The notes beneath the pieces are model-generated. The model was not told the DNA's origin, searched no databases, and worked only from the letters and a program-made list of their open reading frames with translations. 64,000 nt of DNA from RHLJ01 sp040222455 (GTDB taxonomy: Bacteria; Bacteroidota; Rhodothermia; Balneolales; Balneolaceae): the NCBI GenBank assembly GCA_040222455.1, contig JAVKDD010000001.1, forward strand, positions 1 through 64,000, in the 5' to 3' direction. The position numbers and the translations under genes were made by a program. Shown one piece after another: positions 46,043 to 54,318 of the stretch (within the stretch, counting starts at the first letter, position 1; each line of letters starts with the position of its first letter).

Positions 46043-46059
46043 TTACTAAAAAAGTTATA

Positions 46060-48441
46060 ATGATTAATCAAATAAAAAAATTGACATTATTTATATTTGT
46101 GACATTAATTTCCACAAATATATATGCACAAGTTCCTCAAGGATTTAATTTTCAAGCCATCGCTAGAGGAATTGATGGAATTCCATTAAATAGCCAAGAA
46201 CTTGGAGTACAAGTAAGTGTAATACAAGGCTCGGAAGCTGGAGATGTTGTTTACACCGAAACTCATACTGTAACTACTAACGGAGTAGGATTAATACAGT
46301 TAGTAATTGGAGAAGGAACAGCCGCAGAAGCTAATGATTTTGGCTCAGTAAATTGGGGCAACGATAACTATTACGTGAAATTAGAAATCGATCCTTCTGG
46401 TGGAAGTGAATATGAAGAGCTTGGGGTTTCAAGATTACTCTCAGTTCCTTATGCTTTATTAGCGGAAAACGTTGTGAATGGTGGGGTAGGTGGTGGAGAT
46501 ATTCCACTAGAGATAGATCTTAATACTGCAGATGCAGATTCTTCACTTATCATAAACATTGAAGGCGATAAAACTGCTAAACCATTACAGGTTTTTAGTA
46601 GATCTACTGGTTTTAATGGAGCAATTTGGGGAGAAGCTATTAGTGATGCTTCAAACCCTAATAATCAGCGTGGTACTTATGGTTTTGCAAATGGTACTGG
46701 AACAGGACAGCATACGGGTGTATTTGGAGGAGCAGTTAATTTTGATGCTACTGGTGGCTCAAGAGCAGGTTTATATGGACAGGCTGCTTCAAAAGCGAAA
46801 TATAATTTTGGAGTACAAGCACTAGCTCAAGGGGAGGGCTCAGGTGATTTTGTAGCTTTAGGAGATGAAGTGAATGGAGATTTTGGCTCTTTTAATATTG
46901 GGGGTGGATTCTATGTTCAAGGAAATTTAAATGGAAACACAGGTGTAGAAGGTGTAGTAAGTGGGGATAAGGGAAGTCGAATAAATTTCGGAGTTCTTGG
47001 TTCTGCAAGAACTTCAGCCGAAGGTTTTAATGTTGGTATTCGTGGTGAAGCGACCCAATCTTTAAGTTTTAATACAGCTTTAGAGGGTGAAGCAAATGGA
47101 GCTAGTAAAAACCTTGGTCTTCGACTAAATGTGTACAATGGTACATCAAATGTTGGCATGGAAGTAAATGCAGACACCGCAGCTATTTTAAATGGTGCAG
47201 CTATTATTAATGGAGATCTTACAGTCACAGGAAATATCAATGGTTCAATTAATACTGGAGGATTTACTGATTTTGTTCAAATTAATACTGATGATCCTGA
47301 ATTACAGGATTCATTAACCATAGTTGTAAATGGAAGCGAAGCAGAAACGGAATCTGCGTTGGGAGTAAATGTGATCGGATATTCTACTGGAAGAAATCGC
47401 CCTTTATTAAGTCAGATTAGAGAGGATGCTTCAAATAATGCGTCTCAATATGCAATTAATGGACGAGCAGATGGATTAGGTGGAGGTTCGCATATTGGTG
47501 TATTAGGTTCAGCATTTAATTTGGACGCCGTAAATGGAGGAACCAGATACGGACTTTATGGTCAGGCCGGTTCTAAATCAAAACTAAATATTGGAGCTTA
47601 TACATATGCCACTGGAACTGGTAATGGTGAACTAGTTGCTATAGGCGAGGAAGTAGATGGAAACTTTGGCACCTTTAACATCGGGTACGGAACCTTTGTA
47701 GCTGGAAATGCCAACGGTAATAATGGTGTAGATGTTGAAGTTGGAGGTGATCAAGGTTCGCGAATAAATATAGGTGCTGAGTTTAGAGTACTTACAACTG
47801 CAAGTGGACAGAATTCGGGTGTTCAAGCAATAGTAAGAGGCTCATCTTCATTGAATCGTGGCTTTTTCGGTTATATAAATGGCGACAATGATAATGTTGG
47901 TATGGAGTTAAATGTAGAAGGTGGAACCACAAACAAAGGGTTGGTTGTAAATGCAGAAACTGCAGCAGAGCTTAATGGAGATGTAACGGTGTCTGGAAAT
48001 TTTGTTGTGAATGGAAATATTGAGCATACAGGAAGCCTCACACAAACATCAGACCGAAATTTGAAAGAAAACATCCAGCCACTTCAAAATGGACTATCAA
48101 CCATTATGAAACTTAACCCTACGACCTATAATTTCAGGGGTAACGGGGAATATAACGGGCTTAAGCTCTCAACTGGTTTGCATTACGGTTTAATAGCTCA
48201 GGAAGTAGAGCAAATATTGCCTAACCTGGTTAAAGATAATGTTCATCATTTTGAAGTAGCTGCAAATTCAACGAATGGACCTAACGATTTGATTGTGGAT
48301 AAGACAGTAGAATCAATGGATTATAAGACCATGAATTATACTGAGCTAATTCCAGTATTAATCAAAGCCGTTCAAGAACAACAAGATGAAATTGAAAAGC
48401 TGAAGAAAGAAGTTGAAAGGCTTAAATCAGAAAAGAAATAG
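46060..48441 (+). CDS. Secreted repeat protein with C-terminal S74 (endosialidase-chaperone) domain
   Basis: The 793-residue protein has a signal peptide (ends NIYAQ), then an N-terminal domain (VPQGFNFQAIARGIDG to LLSVPYALLAE, residues 24-135). Two tandem copies of a 240-residue beta-rich unit follow (about 152-394 and 407-654). The intramolecular chaperone domain starts SDRNLKENIQ, with Ser664 and Lys669 in the self-cleavage positions, and a short coiled coil ends the protein. S74 domains trimerise phage tail-spike and surface-fibre proteins and then cut themselves off. A trimeric cell-surface fibre is likely. There is no sign of a phage around it. Confidence 0.88.
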   Translation: MINQIKKLTLFIFVTLISTNIYAQVPQGFNFQAIARGIDGIPLNSQELGVQVSVIQGSEAGDVVYTETHTVTTNGVGLIQLVIGEGTAAEANDFGSVNWGNDNYYVKLEIDPSGGSEYEELGVSRLLSVPYALLAENVVNGGVGGGDIPLEIDLNTADADSSLIINIEGDKTAKPLQVFSRSTGFNGAIWGEAISDASNPNNQRGTYGFANGTGTGQHTGVFGGAVNFDATGGSRAGLYGQAASKAKYNFGVQALAQGEGSGDFVALGDEVNGDFGSFNIGGGFYVQGNLNGNTGVEGVVSGDKGSRINFGVLGSARTSAEGFNVGIRGEATQSLSFNTALEGEANGASKNLGLRLNVYNGTSNVGMEVNADTAAILNGAAIINGDLTVTGNINGSINTGGFTDFVQINTDDPELQDSLTIVVNGSEAETESALGVNVIGYSTGRNRPLLSQIREDASNNASQYAINGRADGLGGGSHIGVLGSAFNLDAVNGGTRYGLYGQAGSKSKLNIGAYTYATGTGNGELVAIGEEVDGNFGTFNIGYGTFVAGNANGNNGVDVEVGGDQGSRINIGAEFRVLTTASGQNSGVQAIVRGSSSLNRGFFGYINGDNDNVGMELNVEGGTTNKGLVVNAETAAELNGDVTVSGNFVVNGNIEHTGSLTQTSDRNLKENIQPLQNGLSTIMKLNPTTYNFRGNGEYNGLKLSTGLHYGLIAQEVEQILPNLVKDNVHHFEVAANSTNGPNDLIVDKTVESMDYKTMNYTELIPVLIKAVQEQQDEIEKLKKEVERLKSEKK

Positions 48442-48461
48442 AATAAAATCTCTTATATTTG

Positions 48462-48495
48462 AAACCCCGTTTACTAATGTAGTCGGGGTTTTTTT
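48462..48495 (+). terminator. Intrinsic terminator after the S74 protein gene
   Basis: AAACCCCG pairs with CGGGGTTT, with inner ACT/AGT pairing, followed by a T-run. Confidence 0.9.
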
Positions 48496-48524
48496 ATGGA
48501 CTTGAAACGAGAAGAACTCAATTT

Positions 48525-49115
48525 ATGCCTCTTACTTATACGCTTATAGCAATCAACGCGATTGTTTTTCTTATTTCAAGTTATATTCCTAAAGTATTAG
48601 AGATTGGGTTATTCATGCCATATAGAACAATCAGGCAGAATACTTGGTATGAATTGATTACCTCTGGTTTTCTTCACGGAGGAATTACACATCTTCTTTT
48701 TAATATGATTACTCTTTTCTTTTTTGGACCTATTATGGAACAAACAATAGGTCAGGGGCATTTTTTGATGCTCTACTTTTCAGGATTGATTGCGTCTTCG
48801 ATTCCATCACTAATAAAACACAAAGATAATCCTGAGTATGCTACAATTGGGGCATCAGGAGCAGTTGAAAGTGTGCTTTTTGCTTTTATTATTATTTATC
48901 CTTTTGAGAAATTATACCTGATATTTATCCCAATCGGAGTTCCAGCAGTTATTTTTGGATTCCTATTTATCGGATACAGTATTTGGGCAAGCAAGAAAGA
49001 AGGTAAGATTAATCATGAAGCACATTTAGCGGGAGCTGCCTGGGGTTTTATTTATATGATTACCTTTGTACCCAATACCATAGATCATTTTTTGACAATT
49101 ATTGGAGTTTTATAG
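48525..49115 (+). CDS. Rhomboid-family intramembrane serine protease
   Basis: The 196-residue protein has six hydrophobic segments and the rhomboid motifs: SGFLHGGITHLLFNM (His51, Asn60), the nucleophile Ser111 in IGASGAVESV and the catalytic His167 in NHEAHLAGAAWG. It cuts substrates inside or at the edge of the membrane. The substrate is unknown. It sits between two terminators, so it is monocistronic. Confidence 0.93.
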   Translation: MPLTYTLIAINAIVFLISSYIPKVLEIGLFMPYRTIRQNTWYELITSGFLHGGITHLLFNMITLFFFGPIMEQTIGQGHFLMLYFSGLIASSIPSLIKHKDNPEYATIGASGAVESVLFAFIIIYPFEKLYLIFIPIGVPAVIFGFLFIGYSIWASKKEGKINHEAHLAGAAWGFIYMITFVPNTIDHFLTIIGVL

Positions 49116-49120
49116 AAAAT

Positions 49121-49156
49121 AAAAAAAAGCCATTCTAAACAATTTCAGAATGGCTT
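49121..49156 (-). terminator. Intrinsic terminator downstream of serC
   Basis: AAGCCATTCT (49127-49136) and AGAATGGCTT (49147-49156) form a perfect 10-bp stem. The A-run on the plus strand before it becomes the U-run for minus-strand transcripts, so it mainly ends serC and may also stop the rhomboid transcript. Confidence 0.9.
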
Positions 49157-49178
49157 AAAATTAATCTGAGTATTGAGA

Positions 49179-50261
49179 TCAGCCCTTTTTAGCTTTGAAC
49201 TCCTTCATAAAGTCAGCTAATGCCTGCACACTTGTTACAGGACAAGCATTATAAATACTAGCTCGCACTCCACCTACACTACGATGACCTTTAAGAGCAA
49301 CTAAATCATGAGTTGCCGCTTCTTTAAGAAACTCAGCCTCCAGTTCCTCAGACCCAAGTCTGAAACATACATTCATATTCGATCTGGATGCTTTTTCTGT
49401 TGTTCCTCGGTAGAAACCATCAGCATCAATTACGCTGTATAAAAGACCAGATTTTGTCTGGCTTAATTTATTGAAGTAATTAAGTCCACCATGGTCTTCT
49501 ATCCATTCCAAAACAAGATTCACCATATACACGGCAAAAGTTGGGGGAGTGTTAAACATCGCTCCCTCAGCATGGGTTTTATAATTTACCATAGTGGGTA
49601 TATCAGATTTATTAGCGGACGATAAAAAGTCCTTCCTGATTATAACCACGGTAACTCCGGCTGGTCCAAGGTTTTTCTGTGCGCCTGAATAGATCATTCC
49701 ATATTTGCTTACATCAATCGGGCGAGAAAGAAAATCGGAGGATGCATCACAAACTAATGGAACGCCATTTGTTTCCGGTTCTGTAAGAAACTGCGTTCCA
49801 AATATGGTGTTATTAGAAGTGAAATGAACATATCGGGCGTCTGAAGAAAGGTTCAGTTCGTTTGATGTTGGAACACGATTGAAATTAGAGTCCGCGCTAC
49901 TAAATGCCTCATGAATGGTTCCAAATAGTTTAGCTTCTTTAATCGCTTTTTTCGACCAAGTACCTGTGTTTATATAGTCAGCAGTTTCATTTTTACCTAA
50001 AAAATTGAACGGTATGGAAAAGAATTGAGTACTTGCACCTCCTTGTAGAAACATGATTTCAAAATCATCGCCTAAGCCTAGAATTCGGGATAAACGCTCT
50101 CTTGCTTCAGCATCAACCTTAGTGTATTCAGGACCTCGATGGCTTTTCTCCATGATGGAAGTTCCTGTACCTTGATAATCAACTAATTCGGATTGCGCTT
50201 TTTGTAGTACTTCTAAAGGAAGTGTTGCTGGTCCGGCGCTAAAATTATGTACTCGTTTCAT
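49179..50261 (-). CDS. serC: Phosphoserine aminotransferase
   Basis: The 360-residue PLP enzyme has HNFSAGPATLPLEVL at the start, IMFLQGGASTQF (residues 69-80), and the PLP-binding lysine K196 in YSGAQKNLGPAG. It converts 3-phosphohydroxypyruvate to phosphoserine in serine synthesis and can also act in pyridoxine synthesis. The DUF1015 gene lies 24 bases upstream in the same direction, a pairing often seen in serine-synthesis operons; serA itself is not in the window. Confidence 0.97.
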   Translation of the reverse strand: MKRVHNFSAGPATLPLEVLQKAQSELVDYQGTGTSIMEKSHRGPEYTKVDAEARERLSRILGLGDDFEIMFLQGGASTQFFSIPFNFLGKNETADYINTGTWSKKAIKEAKLFGTIHEAFSSADSNFNRVPTSNELNLSSDARYVHFTSNNTIFGTQFLTEPETNGVPLVCDASSDFLSRPIDVSKYGMIYSGAQKNLGPAGVTVVIIRKDFLSSANKSDIPTMVNYKTHAEGAMFNTPPTFAVYMVNLVLEWIEDHGGLNYFNKLSQTKSGLLYSVIDADGFYRGTTEKASRSNMNVCFRLGSEELEAEFLKEAATHDLVALKGHRSVGGVRASIYNACPVTSVQALADFMKEFKAKKG

Positions 50262-50285
50262 TTAATTGTGTGGTGTGAGTGGTTA

Positions 50286-51494
50286 TTAAAATGTGTGAAC
50301 TAAAAGCCCTGATCTAAGTTTCGGCTCAAACCAGGTCGATTTTGGAGGCATTAACAATTTATCATCAGAAACTTTGATTAATTCTTCGATACTTGTAGGG
50401 AACATGCTGATGCCTAATTCTGCCTCTCCTGAATCTACCAGTTTTTCTAATTCTTTGAAGCCTCTGATTCCGCCAACAAAATTAATATTTTCATCCGTTC
50501 TTTGATTGGAAATATTAAGCAATGGTTCTAAAATAAATTCTTGAAGTCGAGCTACATCCAGTTGAGAAGCGGAATCATTTTTTGAAGATTCAGGTAGCTC
50601 CAAACCAAACCATTCTCCATTTAAATAAAGTGAAAGAGTACCTTTTTTTGCTGGAATTGGGTTAGCGTTTTTATGCAATGTAAATTGAGAGGATAAGACC
50701 TCTAAAAACCCAATCGGAATAGAATGAATAACTCTGTTATAAGCCAGAATATTCACTTCATTTTTTGGGAATAATACAGCAGGGAAAAAATTGTAGGCTT
50801 CTTTACCAGTATGGTTGGGATTATTCCGCTCCATTTCGTGCGCCGCTCTTGAGGCACTTGCACATCGATGATGACCATCAGCAATATAAAATGAAGGTAT
50901 ATCTGAAAAAGCAATTACTAGAGCTTCATAGTGTTTCTTTTTCCAAATAGTATGCTCTACTTTATCTTCAGTTACAAAATTAAATATGGGCTTAGAATGT
51001 GTTGTTTCTTCAATTAGAGAACTAATACTAGAGTTTCCCTCAAAAGTAAGCATTACTGGTTCTGCATGTGCTTGCTGTGTTAATATATGCTTAGTCCGGT
51101 CATCCTCTTTATCTGGTCTGGTAAGTTCATGTTTTAAAATTATTCCATGATCATAGTCTTTAACGCTTACGCAGCCAAAGACTCCTGTTTGCGATAACCC
51201 TTTCCAGGTAATTCTATATACATACAGCGACTCAGATTCTTCAGAGACAAATGAATCTGAATTCAATAGCTCAGCTAAATTTTCTTTTCCCTTTAAATAA
51301 ACTTTTTCATCATAAATATCGGTTTCTGGAGGAAAATCAATCTCAGGGCGGATTACATGAAGAAAGTTAGTAGGCTTTCCTTTCGTCAAATTAAAGGCTT
51401 CCTGAGTACTAACTACATCGTATGGAACCGACGAAATTACTTTTGCTAGTGAAGTTTTTGGTCTAAAAGCTTTAAAAGGCTTAATAATTGCCAT
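50286..51494 (-). CDS. DUF1015-family protein
   Basis: The 402-residue cytosolic protein opens with the family motif IKPFKAFRPK followed by SVPYDVVSTQEA, and has the hallmark YIADGHHRCASASRAA near residue 205, whose His and Asp residues resemble a ParB/Srx-like nucleotide or metal site. Its biochemical role is not established. The gene precedes serC closely and is likely cotranscribed, which links it to serine or one-carbon metabolism. Confidence 0.92.
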   Translation of the reverse strand: MAIIKPFKAFRPKTSLAKVISSVPYDVVSTQEAFNLTKGKPTNFLHVIRPEIDFPPETDIYDEKVYLKGKENLAELLNSDSFVSEESESLYVYRITWKGLSQTGVFGCVSVKDYDHGIILKHELTRPDKEDDRTKHILTQQAHAEPVMLTFEGNSSISSLIEETTHSKPIFNFVTEDKVEHTIWKKKHYEALVIAFSDIPSFYIADGHHRCASASRAAHEMERNNPNHTGKEAYNFFPAVLFPKNEVNILAYNRVIHSIPIGFLEVLSSQFTLHKNANPIPAKKGTLSLYLNGEWFGLELPESSKNDSASQLDVARLQEFILEPLLNISNQRTDENINFVGGIRGFKELEKLVDSGEAELGISMFPTSIEELIKVSDDKLLMPPKSTWFEPKLRSGLLVHTF

Positions 51495-51607
51495 ATTTTT
51501 ATGATTTTCCGCATTTTATTACAAGCTTAAAAGGTAAAGAAAAAAGAACTTTATTAAGTTTAAATCCACGTAAATTTTAAGTCAAATAACAAAAATCTAA
51601 AACGACT

Positions 51608-51922
51608 ATGAATACCGAAAATTTAAACTCAGACCAACAAGATCAACTGTTATTTATGATGCTTATTCAGCAGCATCAACAGATCGGGATGATGGGGCTT
51701 GGAAAAATTAAAAACCCTGCGACCGATAAAATTGAAAGAGAACTTTCCTCTGCTAAATATGCTATCGATACTCTTAATGCTTTAGAAAAGTATACAGCTG
51801 GTAATTTGCCAAAAGAGCTAAAAGGATATCTAGATCAAACACTTACCAATTTAAGGCTTAATTATGCCGACGAGTCTAAAAAAGGTGATGCAGAAAAATC
51901 GCAAGAAGATTCGAATGATTAA
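51608..51922 (+). CDS. DUF1844-family protein
   Basis: The 104-residue protein contains the family core FMMLIQQHQQIGMMGLGKIK followed by NPATDKIERELSSAKYAIDT and is helical, with an acidic tail. Its function is not known; homologues are widespread as single small genes. Its last bases overlap the start of the Nudix gene, so the two are coupled. Confidence 0.9.
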   Translation: MNTENLNSDQQDQLLFMMLIQQHQQIGMMGLGKIKNPATDKIERELSSAKYAIDTLNALEKYTAGNLPKELKGYLDQTLTNLRLNYADESKKGDAEKSQEDSND

Positions 51923-52346
51923 ACCTATCACTGCTGCAGGTGGGGTTGTTTGTGTTCAGGATGAGATCACTAACCAGCCAAAAGTGCTTCTGATATACAG
52001 AAATGGAGTTTGGGATTTACCTAAGGGAAAACTTGAAAAAGGAGAATCCATTTCAATGTGTGCAGCTCGTGAAGTTGCCGAGGAAACGGGTTCTGAAATT
52101 CCCATCATTATTTCTGAACTTGGAACAACGTATCATGAGTACAAGGAGAAAAAGAAGCATTTTGGAAAAACTACATATTGGTATTCCATGATTTTTCCTC
52201 GAATTCAAAAATTAATCCCGCAAAAAAGTGAGGGAATTGAGAGAATGGACTGGGTTCTACTTAGTGAAGCAGAGCAGATGGTTGGTTTTGATAACCTTAA
52301 AGTAGTGTTACAGAGATTTAGACTTCAAGCTTTTTGGAAAACCTAA
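51915..52346 (+). CDS. Nudix hydrolase
   Basis: From ATG 51915 the protein is 143 residues (MIKPITAAGGVV). The Nudix box is complete: Gly38, Glu44, then REVAEETG (52-59), the metal-binding glutamates that hydrolyse X-linked nucleoside diphosphates. A final Phe-rich segment resembles Ap4A-type members, but the substrate is not certain. A longer frame from 51864 would overlap DUF1844 by 59 bases and add a basic non-family N-terminus. The chosen start overlaps it by eight bases. Confidence 0.9.
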   Translation: MIKPITAAGGVVCVQDEITNQPKVLLIYRNGVWDLPKGKLEKGESISMCAAREVAEETGSEIPIIISELGTTYHEYKEKKKHFGKTTYWYSMIFPRIQKLIPQKSEGIERMDWVLLSEAEQMVGFDNLKVVLQRFRLQAFWKT

Positions 52347-52351
52347 TGCAT

Positions 52352-52384
52352 AAAAAAAGGTGTGATTAAATAACCACACCTTTT
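52352..52384. terminator. Bidirectional intrinsic terminator between Nudix and tonB genes
   Basis: AAAAGGTGTG pairs with CACACCTTTT around an A/T loop, with A-run before and T-run after, so it serves the two convergent genes. Confidence 0.88.
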
Positions 52385-52402
52385 AAATTTCTGAGAGTAA
52401 GA

Positions 52403-53059
52403 TTAGTTCTGTAATCTGAATACGATTGGTAAACTATACTGAACACGAACAGGTCGCCCACGTTGCATCCCTGGAGAGAATTTAGCTTGCTTTACAGCTT
52501 CAAGAGCAGCTTCATCACAGCCACCGCCAATTCCTCGAATAACTCTAGGATTTTCAACACGTCCTTGTTCATTTACAATAAACTGAACTGTTACACGACC
52601 TTCAATTCCTGCTCGTCGAGCCATTTCAGGATATCTAACTTTTCTTTGGAGATCTGCCAAACCACCCTGCAATTGAGGCATTGTTTCTACAACTACGAAG
52701 AAATCTTCTTCTTCATCATCAGATGGAGGAGGAGGTGGTGGAAGATCAAGAGGACCATCGAGGTCTAACTCTGCATCCAAATCTAAAATCTCATCTTCAA
52801 TAATTTCATCGTTGGGGACTTCTACCGGAACTGGTGGACGCGGCGGTGGTGGTGGAGTTTCAATTTGCTTAGTCTGAATTACTTCCTCCATCACAACTTC
52901 TTCTTGCTCTTCAATAGCAATTGCTTGTGGAGGTGCGCTATATAAATTTATCTTTACCAATCCAATGATAAATAGTAGAGCTACTATAAGACCAAATTGT
53001 AGAAGAAGGTTATAAGACCTTCTTAAATCAACTCCTGCCTGTTTTCTTTCGTTAATCAT
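52403..53059 (-). CDS. TonB-family energy transducer (copy 1)
   Basis: The 218-residue protein has one N-terminal membrane helix (residues 20-41), a proline/acidic linker (PPPPPRPPVPVEVPNDE, then PPPPPPSDDEEED) and the C-terminal TonB domain (GRVTVQFIVNEQGRVENP, VIRGIGGGCDEAALEAVK). TonB carries proton-motive energy from ExbBD to outer-membrane receptors such as the one at 18793-21543. No exbB/exbD is nearby. The next gene upstream is a paralogue, 123 bases away. Confidence 0.93.
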   Translation of the reverse strand: MINERKQAGVDLRRSYNLLLQFGLIVALLFIIGLVKINLYSAPPQAIAIEEQEEVVMEEVIQTKQIETPPPPPRPPVPVEVPNDEIIEDEILDLDAELDLDGPLDLPPPPPPSDDEEEDFFVVVETMPQLQGGLADLQRKVRYPEMARRAGIEGRVTVQFIVNEQGRVENPRVIRGIGGGCDEAALEAVKQAKFSPGMQRGRPVRVQYSLPIVFRLQN

Positions 53060-53182
53060 ATCCTTACCTGTTTCAATATTTTTAGGGACTAAAAAAGAAC
53101 GGGATTTTTTAGAAACCTAGCAAGTGATTTATTTAAATATTGCGATTATATAACGAAATTAATACGAAGTTCGTTTGTAGAC

Positions 53183-53833
53183 TTAATTTTGAAGTTTAAA
53201 AGTGACCGGTTGGCTGATTTTCACTTTTACAAAGCGGCCATTTTGAATACCTGGTGTAAACTTCATGAGCTTAATTGCACGCAATACTTCTTCGTCACAA
53301 CCACCGCCTATACCCCGAATAATTTTAGGATCTTCAACTTCACCTTTTTCATTTACGATATATTCTACGATTACTCGACCTTCAATTCTAACTTCGCGAG
53401 CTCGTTTTGGGTACTTGATTTCACTATATAACGTTGAAGTGCCACCTATCATCTTGGGCATAAATTCTGCTATTATAATGAAATCTTCTTTTGGTTCGAC
53501 GCCTGGCTTTTTGGGATATGGAATTGGATCGTTGAAATCAATGGCTCCAAATTCTATGTGGTCAGGCTCAATCGGGCTATCAGGAGGTAATTCGGTAAAT
53601 ACAGAGGGCTTTATGGGTGGTGGCGGAGTGTCAGGCGGAATTGTAACTGGATGATCAATAGGGTTAAACTCTGGATCATCCGGAATATCATATCCGATGT
53701 TGGGTGTAGTTTTAATTTCCAAATTGGTTGCCACAATAAAAAAAAGTAAAGAACAAATAATACCCAATTGAATAAGAATAGTGTGAGAAGAACGCAGATC
53801 AACATTTGGATTTTTTTTAATCATAGTGGTCAC
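53183..53833 (-). CDS. TonB-family energy transducer (copy 2)
   Basis: The 216-residue paralogue has the same layout: a helix (LIQLGIICSLLFFIVATNLE), a proline-rich linker (PVTIPPDTPPPPIKPS) and a C-terminal TonB domain (GRVIVEYIVNEKGEVEDPKI, RGIGGGCDEEVLRAIK). The N-terminal DLRSSHTILIQLG matches DLRRSYNLLLQFG of copy 1 and the C-terminal domains are similar, while the linkers differ completely. The two probably arose by tandem duplication and may serve different receptors. Confidence 0.92.
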   Translation of the reverse strand: MTTMIKKNPNVDLRSSHTILIQLGIICSLLFFIVATNLEIKTTPNIGYDIPDDPEFNPIDHPVTIPPDTPPPPIKPSVFTELPPDSPIEPDHIEFGAIDFNDPIPYPKKPGVEPKEDFIIIAEFMPKMIGGTSTLYSEIKYPKRAREVRIEGRVIVEYIVNEKGEVEDPKIIRGIGGGCDEEVLRAIKLMKFTPGIQNGRFVKVKISQPVTFKLQN

Positions 53834-53911
53834 CTAAATTTTTAGTTACTAGCTGTATCTAAAAAAGGAATCCAATTACCAGAAAAACATCACATCATCA
53901 TGCAACTAAGA

Positions 53912-54253
53912 TCAATCTTCGTCAAACATGCGATTGAAAACAGGAATAAGTAAAAGTATAGCAACGACAGAACCAAGGGCATCGGCTATAAAATCATATA
54001 ATTCCGGGCTTCGGTTTGTAGGCAGGATGAATTGAAGAGCTTCAATCAAAAGGCCGTAAAAAAGCCCAAGTGAAAATACCATTACGAGGCTTGGTTTTTT
54101 CTTTTTTAGCACAGCACGAACAATTCCGAACAAGAACGTCCATACAACAAACATTAGAAAATGTCCGATTTTGTCGTAATTCCAAATATTGAACTTTGTT
54201 AAACCATCTGAAGGATAAAGTGTGCCATATAGAATTGTGATAGTTACTAGCAC
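53912..54253 (-). CDS. VanZ-family membrane protein
   Basis: The 113-residue protein has about four membrane helices with the VanZ pattern (DKIGHFLMFVVWTFLF and EALQFILPTNRSPELYDFIADALGSVVA). VanZ-like proteins are linked to low-level teicoplanin resistance in some bacteria but are mostly uncharacterised. GTG 54253 is the first usable start; the open frame continues upstream with a basic stretch (KYRKLPLILF) that looks coding but has no ATG, GTG or TTG, so the true start is unsure. It is 65 bases after the NAD(P)HX repair gene. Confidence 0.83.
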   Translation of the reverse strand: MLVTITILYGTLYPSDGLTKFNIWNYDKIGHFLMFVVWTFLFGIVRAVLKKKKPSLVMVFSLGLFYGLLIEALQFILPTNRSPELYDFIADALGSVVAILLLIPVFNRMFDED

Positions 54254-54318
54254 AAACAGAATGAGCGGTAGTTTTCTGTATTTAAAGAGTAGCGTCTTGA
54301 TGATATAAATAGATGAAA

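Noticed and set aside
46060..48441. Prophage remnant, because of the S74 tail-spike chaperone domain
   Set aside because: The gene has a secretion signal, follows a T9SS protein and no other phage gene is present; S74 domains are common in bacterial surface proteins.
51864..51914. Upstream in-frame start of the Nudix gene
   Set aside because: It adds a lysine-rich stretch derived from the overlapping DUF1844 end; ATG 51915 fits the family start.
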